A DNA stretch of 64,000 bases, taken from positions 25,272 to 89,271 of the forward strand of contig LLCB01000249.1 in assembly GCA_001414345.1 (NCBI GenBank), written 5' to 3'. The position numbers and the translations under genes were made by a program. Under the pieces are notes generated by a model, which was not told where the DNA came from, did no database searches, and saw nothing but the letters and a program-made list of their open reading frames with translations. The DNA is from Hymenoscyphus infarciens. Taxonomy: Eukaryota; Ascomycota; Leotiomycetes; Helotiales; Helotiaceae. Below are positions 35,021 through 45,483 of the stretch, piece after piece (within the stretch, counting starts at the first letter, position 1; every line of letters starts with the position of its first letter).

Positions 35021-35893
35021 TCATGTCTGGATACCATCATCATGGCTCTCGCAATTTCCAAAGTGGTCGTTCAAGGGTATTGGGTGGTCGCTATCCTTGT
35101 AACAAGCAGTGTTCATGCGCGCCCATTTTCTCCTACTTCCCCAATCTACACAATTACGAAGCTGGTTATTGCCAGTCTGGTTTCTTCCCCAGGTGTACAA
35201 TAATGTGTCTCCAGAATTTCCACAGACAATATACTGCAATAAACTGTCAAAACAATGGCGAGAGTGTTGTATTGCAACAGTGGGAGGCTTTCCCGCCGCA
35301 ATTTCGACCAATGTTTTCCGAATAATAGTAAGGCAGTGGATCTGATGATAGCTTTGTCCAATTGTCAGTTTCGTTTTCATTCTTTCAGGAAAAAAAACTC
35401 CCAATGATTGATTGAATAAGAACGTACGCATCAATAATGTAAACTCCCTTTGTATCATTCGAAGGAAGGCTCATCGTGTCCGGAAGATTGTGCTGGACTG
35501 CCCATTGATGGTCGACCGAGATAATTCCAAAAGCAGGAACGATGCGCTCCCAAGCAGCGTTGATTGTCGCTTCATCTTCTGGATCTTCTGAGCTGTAGAT
35601 CTTTGTATTCCAAAGAAATTGTTTCCAGTGGGTTTCCTCCGATGTGAGACCTAAGTGTATAAGCTTCATTCTCGAATGTGAAAAATATTTTACATACGGT
35701 ATTGCTGAACACTACGTCGATTTTGTTCATCCAGTGGTTGCAGTGTATTTGCAAGTGTAAGACTTATACATGCCACAGAAAGAACGACAATCAGTGCTTC
35801 TCTCCACAAGTGGAAGATACAGTCGCCTGTATGCGACCGTCCATTGGGTAGGGGGGCATATTGGAATACAGGGTCTCTTGGTCTGCCGAACAT
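35021..35893 (-). CDS. UstYa-family (DUF3328) oxidase-like protein 2 (259 aa)
   Basis: Exons on minus 35893-35698, 35650-35428, 35381-35021, an exact codon count. The N-terminal tail and one membrane helix (EALIVVLSVACISLTLANTL) are followed by the lumenal domain with HxxHC motifs HQIHC (152-156) and HSRHC (179-183). The spacing and the cysteine-rich C-terminal region (NCVDW, NTACY, GNCES) fit UstYa. It lies convergent with precursor 1 (241 bp between stops) and divergent from UstYa gene 3. Probably it helps oxidise or cyclise the precursor 1 peptides; in ustiloxin synthesis two UstYa paralogues work together, so pairing with gene 1 or 3 is plausible. The start at 35893 gives a normal short cytoplasmic tail; an in-frame ATG at 35968 is the alternative. 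Confidence 0.88.
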
Positions 35894-36364
35894 GATCTCT
35901 TCAACATGAATGTTCTGAAAACTCCCGGATATGGTTCTGAAGTCAAAACCTGAGTGTTTAGTTTGCATTCAATTGAGTCCCCGCCTGGTACCAAAAACAG
36001 GATTTCTCGGCGATGGGGGGGGGGCTGGAATTCCACATTCCCTGTTCGGGTTATTACTCCGAAATCAAACACAATATAACGTACACCGTTTTCCTGATAT
36101 TGTGGGCATCAAGCCGTGCAGCTGATCCTAGTCCAGTGTCAGTAGTTGGGCTTTTTGGGTGCTGCCACCTAATCAGGGGTTCGTTCCAACAGCAGCATGC
36201 ATGTCAGAGGCACATGTTGGTTACAGGCATCAAAACTTAACTGCCAAAAGTTCCAATTTGACTGTCGCTTGTGGCCATTCATCCGAGAGACATAGCGGTG
36301 CTATCTCTCGCTCCTCACTCGCATTTGTCCAACTTTCATGATCGTCTTTGTTTCTTCACACATT
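35894..36364. promoter_or_regulatory. Divergent promoter region: UstYa 2 / UstYa 3
   Basis: 471 bp between two divergent UstYa starts, so shared control is likely. No specific binding site identified. Confidence 0.45.
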
Positions 36365-37164
36365 ATGAGAACGACACTCGTTTATGACAAGGTGGAGCAG
36401 AATCCCAGCGACGAGGTCCCAGAAACCCCTCGTCGTGTGAATAAGGCGAGATACACAAATTATTACGCCGCTGCAGTTGGGTTTACCCTTGGCTTAACTT
36501 TCTCTTTTCTTCTTTTTTTGGCCGTTCATTCCACCAACGTCAGTTGTATCAAGGAGACGCATTTCTGGTCTCCTGCTCTTGAATCTTACGAGGACGACGA
36601 AAGCATGGAGCTCCAACGCTTTAATGGCGCTCTGAGGATGTCAAACCAATTTCGTGGCCCTCCAAGTCAGGAAATCGACAACGCATGGGAGGCGATAACT
36701 TATCCAGATGGCGGCTTGGTGCGACTTTCAAAAGATGAGGTCGCCAAAATCAAAGCGTCGGATTTTGCTGCTCAGTACACAGAAGAAATGGGTGGTGGTT
36801 ATATTGCGGGTATCGAATTTCTCCACCAACTTCATTGTGTAAACATGCTTCGCCAGGCAACATACATGGATTATTACAGCAAAAAGAACGAAGAGTGGAA
36901 AGACCAGGAAACTTTGAGATATCACATAGGTCAGTCCAGATATCTGAAGCGGATGAAAGGGACATTTGCTAACCATTTGTAGATCACTGTATAGACATGC
37001 TACGTCAAAAGGTTTGTCAGCCCTTTTGGACCTTTTACTCGAGCAGAAATGCCGTGAGTGCTTGAATAACGTAATTATAGCTTATGTGTGATCCTGATGT
37101 AGGTATGGTCACATATGTGTGGGCCAAAGGCTGGAAACAAGCCTTCCCAGATTTCAATACGTAA
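36365..37164 (+). CDS. UstYa-family (DUF3328) oxidase-like protein 3 (225 aa)
   Basis: Exons 36365-36929, 36983-37011, 37081-37164, an exact codon count. The single membrane helix (AVGFTLGLTFSFLLFLAV) lies at about residues 37-54. HxxHC motifs are HQLHC (154-158, followed by VNMLRQ) and HIDHC (187-191, followed by IDMLRQK). The second motif spans the junction with a 29-nt exon. The C-terminal segment (MCDPDVGMVTYVWAKGW) is the usual UstYa ending, so the gene is complete. All motif residues are present and activity is expected. It is divergent from UstYa gene 2 and is the last gene of module 1; the following 3.4 kb is repeat-derived. Confidence 0.92.
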
Positions 37165-37540
37165 ATTATGCCTGAAATCCCAACAAGACATCATTAATGC
37201 TGATTGTTAGCAGCCTTCATAAATGCCGACCTTACGACAAGATCCTAAACTGGGCACATGAGAATTCTGTACATGGGAGAAATGTTTCGGATATTATACG
37301 GGTACCAGGAGCTCCTGAAAGAGAAACGCGTCCTTGAGAGTAAATTATTAGACACGAAATATTCCGACTTTTTCCTATACGTTCCAGCTCGTCGTTTGTT
37401 GAATTCTACGAGATTCCTTTATACTATAGAGATTACGTATAAGAATACTGATTTAGTTAATAGTAGAGTATTTATATATATACGTCTCTAATATTAAGAC
37501 GTTACTTTTACTAAAGAAGACAAATATTTAATTATACGGT
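37165..37540. other. 3' flank of UstYa 3, turning AT-rich
   Basis: Normal composition to about 37,330, then RIP-like. No gene seen. Confidence 0.45.
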
Positions 37541-37542
37541 AT

Positions 37543-38002
37543 TTAACACTTTTGTCCTTTAAACAATCGTAAATACTTAGAATATCCTCTAAATTAACTA
37601 AAAAGTAACTGTTCTATCTCTTAAATAATACCTCTTAAAAATAAGAGTATTCTAGTTAGAAAAGAGGGATATTTAAGTTAGTTTATACTTTTTCTCGATT
37701 TAAGTATTCTCTTAAAGCTTAATATCCTTCTTCTTTTATACTCTAATTACCTCTATCTTTTAAATAAAAGTAGTAGATACTATCTCAGGTTATAATCTTA
37801 AGATACTAGCTTTAATTTACTTAAAAATAGATAACGTAATATAGTAAAAATAGTAAATAATAACTAACTTAAATATCTATGTTTTCTTACTAGAATACTC
37901 TTATTTCTAAGAGGTAGTATTCAAGAGATAGAACAGTTACTATTTAATTAATTTAAAGGATATTCTAGGTATTTAAGATTATTTAGATAATAAAAGTGTT
38001 AA
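37543..38002. repeat. Foldback element with arms of about 150 bp
   Basis: The sequence at about 37,543-37,695 reappears as its reverse complement at about 37,855-38,002; for example GAGATAGAACAGTTACT occurs on plus at about 37,935 and on minus at about 37,610. The two arms differ mainly by C/T and G/A. Spacer is about 160 bp and the total 460 bp. Outer limits are approximate. Likely a dead MITE/foldback; no coding frame. Confidence 0.65.
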
Positions 38003-39043
38003 TTACTATTAATTATATATCTATAATCAAGTAAATCAGATTATAAGTATATAAGAGTAGAGATAATAATATTAGATATAGAGTTACTTATATACTCTAT
38101 AATAGTACTTTAAGCGCTATTTACTTTCGATTCTTAATCTCTTATAAAACTACTCTTTTACTAGAAAGAAAGCTCTTTTATAAGAAACTAATATATTAGC
38201 TCTTTATAATACTATCTCTAAATAATTAATATTAATAATCATATATTATATTTAGAACATAGTTCTTACTATAGAGCTATAGTATATACTTTAGATAATA
38301 GAGTATTAGATATAGATATTTAAATACTTAGAAGATAGACTTTAAATACTACTTATAGTTCTTTATATATTACTTTTAAAGCTATTTCCTTTCTTATATT
38401 TTTAGTAGCTTCTTTTAATAAGTTAAGTAACCTTACTTAAAGTAGCTAATAGTACTTACTCTTTTTACTCTTATATTAGTAAGATACTTAGAGAGCTTTC
38501 TAATTAGTCTAGAAAGGTATATAAGAGAGTATAGAGTAAGATACTTAAAGCTAGCTATTAAATATAGAAATTTTTAAAATAGCCTTAAGTACGTATATAT
38601 AACGAAAAGTAATAAAAGTACTTTAAATATTAATTTAGATTAAATAGAGTATTTGTTTATCTTTATAAATCGTCTATTTTAATAATAGTTTATATAACTA
38701 TAATAGTTGAACTTTCTACTATACTATTAATTAGTAGAGAGTATAAAACTTAGGTAAGGAGCTATTAGTAGTTACAGATGCTAGGAAAATAAACAAACGT
38801 TATATCTTACTAGAGGTCTAGTATCTGATTTCACCGAGTAACTAGCTAACAATTATACACTAGGTGACTATGTATAAGGCAGTTATAAGTATGCAAAACG
38901 CCTATAGATATATTCTAGAGGCCGGAAATGGAGAAGAAAGGGCGGGTTCGTTTGGAGATATGTGTTTTCGTCTTAAAATATCCTCGGCCGATACTGGAAA
39001 TGTGTAGAAGAATCTTCAGGTCGTGGGGGGTTCGAAAAGTCGG
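38003..39043. other. RIP-degraded AT-rich sequence, then unique sequence
   Basis: Up to about 38,800 the sequence is AT-rich with the same texture as the dead transposons, but no terminal repeats or coding remnants could be identified. 38,860-39,043 has normal composition and no gene. Confidence 0.4.
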
Positions 39044-40244
39044 CAGTGTTTTAGCTTTCCCCGCCCTGGTTAGCCTAGCACTCTAGAGAGGATAAGCTAC
39101 CTCTCTCTATTAGGAAAGGAGAGGATTAGCTAATTTCACTTATAGGCTAGGCTAAATTAGGTAGGAGAGATACTAAATTAGAATAGGAGAGGTAAGGAAG
39201 ACTAAAAGAGAGAGCTAGATAAGAAGAGGTGTTAAAGAAGATAGGATAAGATAGGAAGTATATAAGTAAAAAGTATTAAAATAAGTAAAAAGTAATAAAA
39301 GGTACTAATATTATAAACTAATTTAAGAAGTATTAAAAATAATAATATTATTAAAGCTGCTAAAAGACGAGATATTATACCTAAATTACGTATTATCCTA
39401 GTAGATTAGTAATAACCTAATTCTCTTTATTCTACTACTTACCTTCTAAGTCCTTTTCTCTCTACTTCTCTTATAACTTTCGATAGATGTTTCGCTAGAT
39501 ATTACTATTATAAGGTCGGATTCGCTATTGTTAATAACGATCGCCTTAAACGATTAAGAAGGAGAAGAGGTAGATTAAGAAGAGGTAGACTAAGAAGGGG
39601 TAGACTAAGAGAGAGTAGACTAAGAGAGGGTAGATAAGAGAGAGTAGGTGTTTAGGTGCTAGCTTAGCTAGAACGTCTATAGAAAAAAGAGTAGCTTATA
39701 TTAGTAATAATTAAGACAATAAATAATAAGAGAAGTAATATATAATATATATGTCTTATATTATTATATAGCGTAGGTATTAAGAGGTATAATTAATATT
39801 ATTAATATATTATCTAGAAACTAGTTAAGGCTTAAATACGAGAGCTTACGTCCGTCGGAGTAAATAGTACTAAATTAAGTACTCTACTAAGTACTTGATT
39901 TACTATAGTAAAACCCCTGTTTTTAGATACTAATTAAAGACTAATATTATAGGCTTTTCTTAGGTAGCACTACTCCTACTAAATCTACTAATAACACTAT
40001 AAATAATATATTTAAGGCTAGTATATACCCTACCTAGCCTCCTCTATAAGCTAGGAAAGGCTACTCTAATACCTTAGATAGGAAAGGATAGGTAGAACAA
40101 ATTTTAGAATAGGATCAAAGTAGCTAGGAGAAGTAATATATTAGGATAAGATTAGGTAGAATAGCCTTAAAATAGAGGTAGGAAGGAGAAGGATCGTTAA
40201 GACAGGATAGGATAACAGATTAAGCAGGGAAACCCAAAACACTA
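39044..40244. mobile_element. Non-autonomous hAT-like element (1.2 kb)
   Basis: The left end begins CAGTGTTTTAGCTTTCCCC at 39044; the right end read on minus from 40244 begins TAGTGTTTTGGGTTTCCC. The two ends match over about 20 bases apart from a few changes, mostly C/T or G/A. CAGTG-type ends are typical of hAT elements. The AT-rich interior has no recognisable transposase. An 8-bp duplication was not found (AAAGTCGG versus GCTCCATC), so the limits are tentative. Confidence 0.5.
39554..39650 (+). repeat. 15-bp minisatellite
   Basis: About six imperfect copies of TAAGAAGAGGTAGAC in tandem, inside the hAT-like element. Units differ by A/G changes. Confidence 0.8.
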
Positions 40245-40259
40245 GCTCCATCCGCTTTC

Positions 40260-41400
40260 TCCAAAGAATCACCGAGTCAATAGGCCTTGAACTTCTTCGC
40301 ACTCTCCTCCGAGAACTCCAGAAGACTTTTGATGGTAAAAGGAGCTCCTATTGAACGAATTTGGAATCATCACGGGGGCAAACTTTACGCTTTATGCAAC
40401 CTTGCAGGATTAATATACAGGGCGCCAGATTGTTCTTGCCAAGTAAGTGAAGTGCTGCCGTCTTAACTGAGCTTTGAAAAGACTGTTCTTGAATCATGTT
40501 GAATCCTTCCAGGTAGGCAGTGTCGAGAGCCAATTTAGTAAAAGCAGTGTGGTCGATAGTATTTAGAATATTATACTACTACGATATATTATTAGAAACC
40601 TACTTTAATACGTACTATTTATACTATTTAAATGCTACGATATCTAATAATATTATCTTTTATATTATTAGTATTTTAATTAATATTATGATAATATCGT
40701 AGTATTACTAAGCTATAATATTTAAGCTTTTTACCCCGGATTTTACCTTACTTCTTTTTAGCTTTTTATTTTAGCTTTATATAGTATAACGTATAATATA
40801 AAAAATATATAGCTGAATAGCTAGAATTATAGATCTATTTAAATAGAGTATTTTAAAAAAAGAATTATATAAATAGCTTTTAAATTAACCTAAATATTAT
40901 AAGGTTAAAAAGGTGGCCTATGCGAGATGAAAACATGTCTAGAAATCTCTTAATACTAAGTACTAATTCGACGACAATAACGTTAGATTACTAGCTAGAA
41001 TATAATAAACTAGTGTATTGAATTCTACTAAGTTTTACCTTTTAATTATAGGTAAATATTAACTAAATTAATGAATAAAAATTATTTTAGTCTAATAAGT
41101 AAGTAATAAAAGAGTATATAGAAAAAGTGTAAATAGCCTCATTTTAAGAAAAAGTGGGTTTTAGCGCTTACGAGTTATTAAAAGATATACCGTATGATAT
41201 TACGATATTACAATCGTATTATAGCGTATTTAGATACGTACTACTAGGATATCATGATAATATATTAATCTAAAATACTATAGTATTTTATCACGATAAT
41301 ACTATCGACCACACTGCAGTAAAAGAACCGATGCCAGAGCCGCGACACGGGATTTTCGAGTTGAATCTTACTTGCTCTAGGTCTCCTTGAACACCGACTC
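40260..41400 (-). pseudogene. Unidentified gene relic, split by MITE copy 2
   Basis: On minus, normal-composition sequence on both sides of the MITE appears to be one former gene. After the MITE comes a frame with SFTKLALDTAYLEGF, and about 180 bases later a separate frame carries IRSIGAPFTIKS and SEESAKKFKAY with a stop at about 40,279. This tail is similar to one at about 56.7-56.8 kb (VRSMGVPFSIRG, SEESLVKFQ). The frames are not joined by acceptable splice sites. Family unknown; product not predicted. Confidence 0.35.
40545..41316 (-). mobile_element. hAT-like MITE, copy 2 (772 bp), inverted relative to copy 1
   Basis: Same terminal repeats as copy 1 and matches its reverse complement over the full length, with scattered transitions. 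AGTAAAAG stands before the left end and AGTAAAA follows the right end after one base (C), so a 7- or 8-bp target duplication is present. The insertion lies inside an unidentified gene relic. Confidence 0.8.
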
Positions 41401-41706
41401 ATCAAAAGTTCACAACGAAGGCCAGTCGACATTCTTCTCGCACAATATACGGACACAAAAGGGGCAATTTGGTCAAACCCACGTGGACGTGGGCAAGAGC
41501 TTGTTGGTTCATGCACTTCACTGGTGGTGGGTGGTAGCTAGTAGGCATTTAGTTTTCGGCGTCTTTCATGTCTTGAAAAGTAATCTCAACAGAGCGAATG
41601 CCCACCAATATTTTATAGGAGTCACCTCCGTTGCACTCAAGTCTGCTGATTCTTGCTTTCACAAACATAAAGTATCAAGTGTAGTAAAGCCAATAACCAG
41701 TTCAAA
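41401..41706. other. Short intergenic stretch, no gene seen
   Basis: Normal composition between the gene relic and the stop of UstYa gene 4. Confidence 0.4.
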
Positions 41707-42823
41707 CTACACCCCCATCAAGTCTTCTCTATGATATTTCCTTGGTTTCAAAGAGTTATTTAGAAGTTCCCAGTTTACACACTCGCGTTTTGCTACTGGG
41801 TTGGCCATTAATTCAGGATCCGGCCCCGATGTCCAGCGATAGGGCATTACTGTAAGTTCGGGTTGGCAAATCAAAGATTGTCGTATGGACTCGAGACAAT
41901 GCACTAGTATTGTAAGCTACTACGTCTCACATGGATTCTTGTACTTACAGCTATGTCCTTGCATTTCCTCTTCAATTCCATTTTCTTGCCACCCGGGATA
42001 GTAGTGATCCTTGAAAAATGTCTGTCGGATTCTCCGCTATGAGAAATTAGGATACTAAAAGCCAGGAAAGTTGTTTAAGTGTTTGGAAAAGACTTACTAA
42101 GCAATGCAAGTTATGATGCTATCTGAGAGTCAGCATTGCCCTTTCTGGAAATATTTGGAGGAGGAAGAAAATAGTGTCTCAGCCATCCCCAAACAACATG
42201 AAAGAGGGAAAAGTAACTTGGAAAACACCCACAACAGTCATGAGAGCAGCAAAGTTATTATCTGTTAAGAGTGCACTCTCATTGAGCCCCAGCTGTTTCG
42301 CTTCATCTCGATAAAGCCGGAAGCCATGGACGTGCCCTGGAGTTGCTACGATGTTCAGAGTCAGTCAGGATCTATCTTCTCTTCTTTGCATATTGGTATG
42401 CAGAAGACCCACGATGGATAAGTCTGTTCCATGCTCTCTCAAGATCATCGCTAGGGGGCCCCATATATACCCCGTTGGTCCAATAATCTGGAGGTGTGAA
42501 TTGGACATCGTATTTGATGCTATCCGTTACTGGAGCTATTGATATGTGAGCCTGTTTCTTCTGAATGGATATGTATGCATACTCCAGAGTGACAAGGCTC
42601 GGGGAATCCCTCGTTGTGAAGTTGAATCTTGACCGGATAAAAAAGCTAACCCAAGTGCAAAGGTCGTGACAATGCCAGATGAAATGCCCCAAAAGATTCT
42701 AGACCTGGTAAAGCTTCTAGCAAAAGTTGGTTTAGGAGCTCTTTGCCCACAATGTAAACAATATTTGAACTCAAACCCCTCCTCTATCAAAAGCGATTCC
42801 GAAGATTCGGTTCGAGAAGCCAT
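41707..42823 (-). CDS. UstYa-family (DUF3328) oxidase-like protein 4 (6 exons, 248 aa)
   Basis: Exons on minus 42823-42634, 42535-42413, 42345-42218, 42118-42098, 42036-41949, 41903-41707, an exact codon count. One membrane helix (GISSGIVTTFALGLAFL) lies near residue 50. HxxHC motifs are HNLHC (149-153) and HSLHC (182-186). The fourth exon is only 21 nt and codes just HHNLHCL. Upstream of it, APVTDSIKYDVQF and MGPPSDDLERAWNRL are standard UstYa segments. The model has more introns than the other four genes, but every junction is phase-consistent; the first intron (GTCAAG donor) is the least certain. It is divergent from precursor 2, with starts 1,286 bp apart, mirroring UstYa 1 and precursor 1. 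Confidence 0.82.
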
Positions 42824-44109
42824 CTGGACAGGATGCAACGAGAAAGAATTTTATAGAGTAAGAGCGAGGAGATCGCGGGGTTGTGTCAACAACTTGCGAA
42901 TTGACTGCGAAGGTACTTCAGGCTCAGATATTCCACGCATCTGGTGGAATATTAGAGCTATGCTCGATAAACACGGAGAGACACAGAGTTACGTCGCATA
43001 GCTTGTATGGTTCATGTATACCCGGTTGAAGTCTCTCCGAGAACCACCTGTACTCAGTTGACAGCACCACAGATCTGCGTGCAGACCAAGTTTTCGAAAG
43101 CTTAGGACCGTGATGACAGGGCTTCTAGGCTTTCACGAAGAGTTAATACGAAGTATCAAGCTGGAAAAATCTGAGTGGGGTTTGATTGCTGCGTCTGCAA
43201 GTAAATATTTGGAAGATCACTAGTGGATTCTCGGCAGACCCGTTGAACAAAACGCCGCAGTCATACATATACGGGCTTGAGCTTATGCTGCAAAGAGAGA
43301 GTCGCACAATTATACACCTTTCTAGCCTTTCTCCGCTTTGTGATTGCCTTCAGATATTTGATAGGCCACCTCGGTAACTGGGAATTCTGATACCTGGGTC
43401 GAATTGAAAATACATACGTGGGTGGCAAAAATTACACCAGATGATTCCCTCTCAGGAGCCGTTCAAATTTCTAGATTAGGAAGGACGGAAATACAAAACA
43501 AGAGCTTTAAACAACGAAGTGTGCCAATGGTGTAGTGTGGTTGCTCGCAGAAAAGGGGCGTACCCGAGTTGCAGGGTAGTTCCTCCACACAATGGCGCAA
43601 TTTGAGTTTATGTCCGGCAGAGGCGTAAAGCTTACTAGCAACAAGCCACAATTTGAAATCGTCATGCCAAGTGGATCCTTTGGAATCTTACTTGGCGGGA
43701 ACGGATATGCACGCTATGTCGTGGATGTACCGATACCGTTATATCGCTAGAATGCTGCTTTAAAAGGATCGGCACTCGCGCCTTCAAAGTTGGCTTTTTT
43801 ATAATCCGGCGCCTGGATAAAATAATGCATCGGGGTAAAAATAATGACAAGGTGAGTTGCAGTATGCATATGTGTGTGTGTGGAAAGACTCTATCCAGCA
43901 AGTGAATCGCGACTTCGCTACGAAGGTATCACGAGTCAGATGAAAGTCGCCGAAATGCTCGATCCAGGCATATAGTAGCTACGTAATTTCTCCCCATTTT
44001 GTTTCTTTCTCACCACCGAAATATTACAATTACCAAACTCCTAAACTTCAAAGTGAAACTTTCAAGAACATAGACCTCTCAAAACCTCATTATATATCCT
44101 TCGCTTAAA
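42824..44109. promoter_or_regulatory. Divergent region: UstYa 4 / precursor 2
   Basis: 1.29 kb without a recognisable gene, long enough to hide a small one. A (GT)n run stands at about 43,872. TATATATCC at about 44,092 is close to the precursor 2 ATG, perhaps too near to serve as a TATA box. Nothing else stands out. Confidence 0.4.
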
Positions 44110-44596
44110 ATGCGTTTCCAAGTCCTCATGTTCGCCTTTTCGCTTATTGGCACAGCCATTTCCCTCCCGGTTGCTCCCGTTGATGCACTTAACGGTAAAT
44201 CACATTTCCAACACCGGTACATAGATAAAGGCCTAATCTCCTTGTTGCTAGATGAAGATTTTGCAGTTTCGGATTTTGACTCTTCAGTGGAGGTCAACTT
44301 GGCTAAACGGGAGCCCGTAGCTCCTGTTGATGCACTTAACGGTAAGTCACGTTTCCAACACCGGTACAGAGATTAGGGACCAATCTCATTATCAACAGAC
44401 GAGGATTTCGCAGTCTCGGATTTTGATTCTTCAGTGGAGGTCAACTTGGCTAGAAGTGCTCCTATTGATGCACTCAACGGTATGTGACCATCTGAATCCA
44501 TAGACAATAATTTAGCCTCATTATTTGCTAGACAAGGACTTTGCAGTCTCGGATTTTGACTCTTCAGTTGAAGTTAACTTAGCTAGAAATATTTGA
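44110..44596 (+). CDS. Repeat peptide precursor 2 with intron-bearing repeats (4 exons, 106 aa)
   Basis: Exons 44110-44194, 44252-44341, 44399-44479, 44532-44596, an exact codon count. The signal peptide covers about residues 1-18. Three repeats follow, each VDALN or IDALN, then DxDFAVSDFDSSVEVNLA, at 54-58/59-76, 82-85/86-103 and, first, 24-28/29-46. Repeat 1 ends in Lys-Arg (47-48), a Kex2 site. In repeats 2 and 3 the pair has become Ala-Arg and processing may be lost. Each repeat is interrupted at the same codon by an intron (57, 57 and 52 nt). Introns 1 and 2 are clear copies of each other, so exon and intron were duplicated together. Intron 1 has no in-frame stop and could be retained, adding a stretch with FQHRY; the unspliced frame would stop at 44,376. 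No Tyr in the spliced product. It lies between UstYa genes 4 and 5, so it is a candidate RiPP precursor; function inferred. Confidence 0.72.
44170..44590 (+). repeat. Tandem exon-intron duplication in precursor 2
   Basis: Three copies of a unit of about 140 bp made of GTTGATGCACTTAACG, a GT-AG intron, then GATTTyGCAGTyTCGGATTT and GTCAACTTGGCT. Copies 1 and 2 are most alike, including their introns. Copy 3 has a diverged, shorter intron. Confidence 0.85.
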
Positions 44597-45483
44597 GGTT
44601 AAGTTGTTTTGAACTAGAAGGGCAGGGGTTGACAAATGATCGTGGGGACTTTGTTTACTTACTGAGAGAGAAGGGGATTGATTTGTGATTTTGTCATGTT
44701 TTATAGTCCCAGAAAAACAACGGGGTTGATGATGCTCGAAGAATAGATTGAAAATACCACTCCTTTGGCTGTGACTTTCGTTCAAACCTTTTTCTCGTTA
44801 TGGAAAAAAAGTGAGATCATGTCTTAACCCGTATCAATATCTGTCTTTCATTTCTGTTGAGGAACCACACCACCACTTGCGCGTAGAGTCCACTCCTTTC
44901 TCGTTCTTAACGTTCCTGAGAATTAGCAAGAGAGTGGCCAGACTTAAAACCCGAAACGATATATCAGCGATCGCCCTCACGACATCATATCGATGCTATC
45001 AATTCCTAGGCTAAGTGCGACCATGACACACACTTGAGTTCAAACGTTAGGGTTAGAAGCCTAATCTTAACAAGTAAGAGAGACGAGCTTTTCTTTGTAT
45101 ACACCTAATGCCTTTCGTAAGTAATGTACGAAATTGTTGAGGACAATTACAATTATTATCAAAGAATATTTACAACAATCTAGAATTTCAGTCGAAGTTG
45201 TTTTAGACTTTCTTAGAGAATGAATATCATTGCCACAGCCCTCTTAAGACAATAAAAAGGGTGGTGTACGCAAAGCGATTCTTACAAGACTGGACGTTTT
45301 GTAGTTAACAATGCCGCAGTGGAAAGAGAAGTTGAGATATGTATATATATTCGTAAAACACGCTGCAACCTAAAGATAGGTGCAAATAACTGCTATTTAC
45401 AATTCCACGTTGAGTTCATCCAACAACTCCAAAACTTGCACCCACTTGAGTTCCACTTTCTTCTGACTCTCGCTAAACTCTTC
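44597..45483. other. Intergenic, no gene seen
   Basis: Space between precursor 2 and the convergent UstYa gene 5. The 3' UTRs of both should lie here. No coding or RNA feature recognised. Confidence 0.5.

Noticed and set aside
39554..39650. Tandem repeat considered as a CRISPR-like array
   Set aside because: Units of 15 bp are directly adjacent with no unique spacers, and the organism is fungal; it is a minisatellite.
41265..41516. Minus-strand 83-codon frame at the right edge of MITE copy 2
   Set aside because: It runs through the MITE terminal repeat and has no domain; at most it is part of the gene relic already listed.
43662..43901. Minus-strand 79-codon frame between UstYa 4 and precursor 2, tested as a further small secreted peptide
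   Set aside because: No signal peptide followed by repeats or dibasic sites in a regular pattern.
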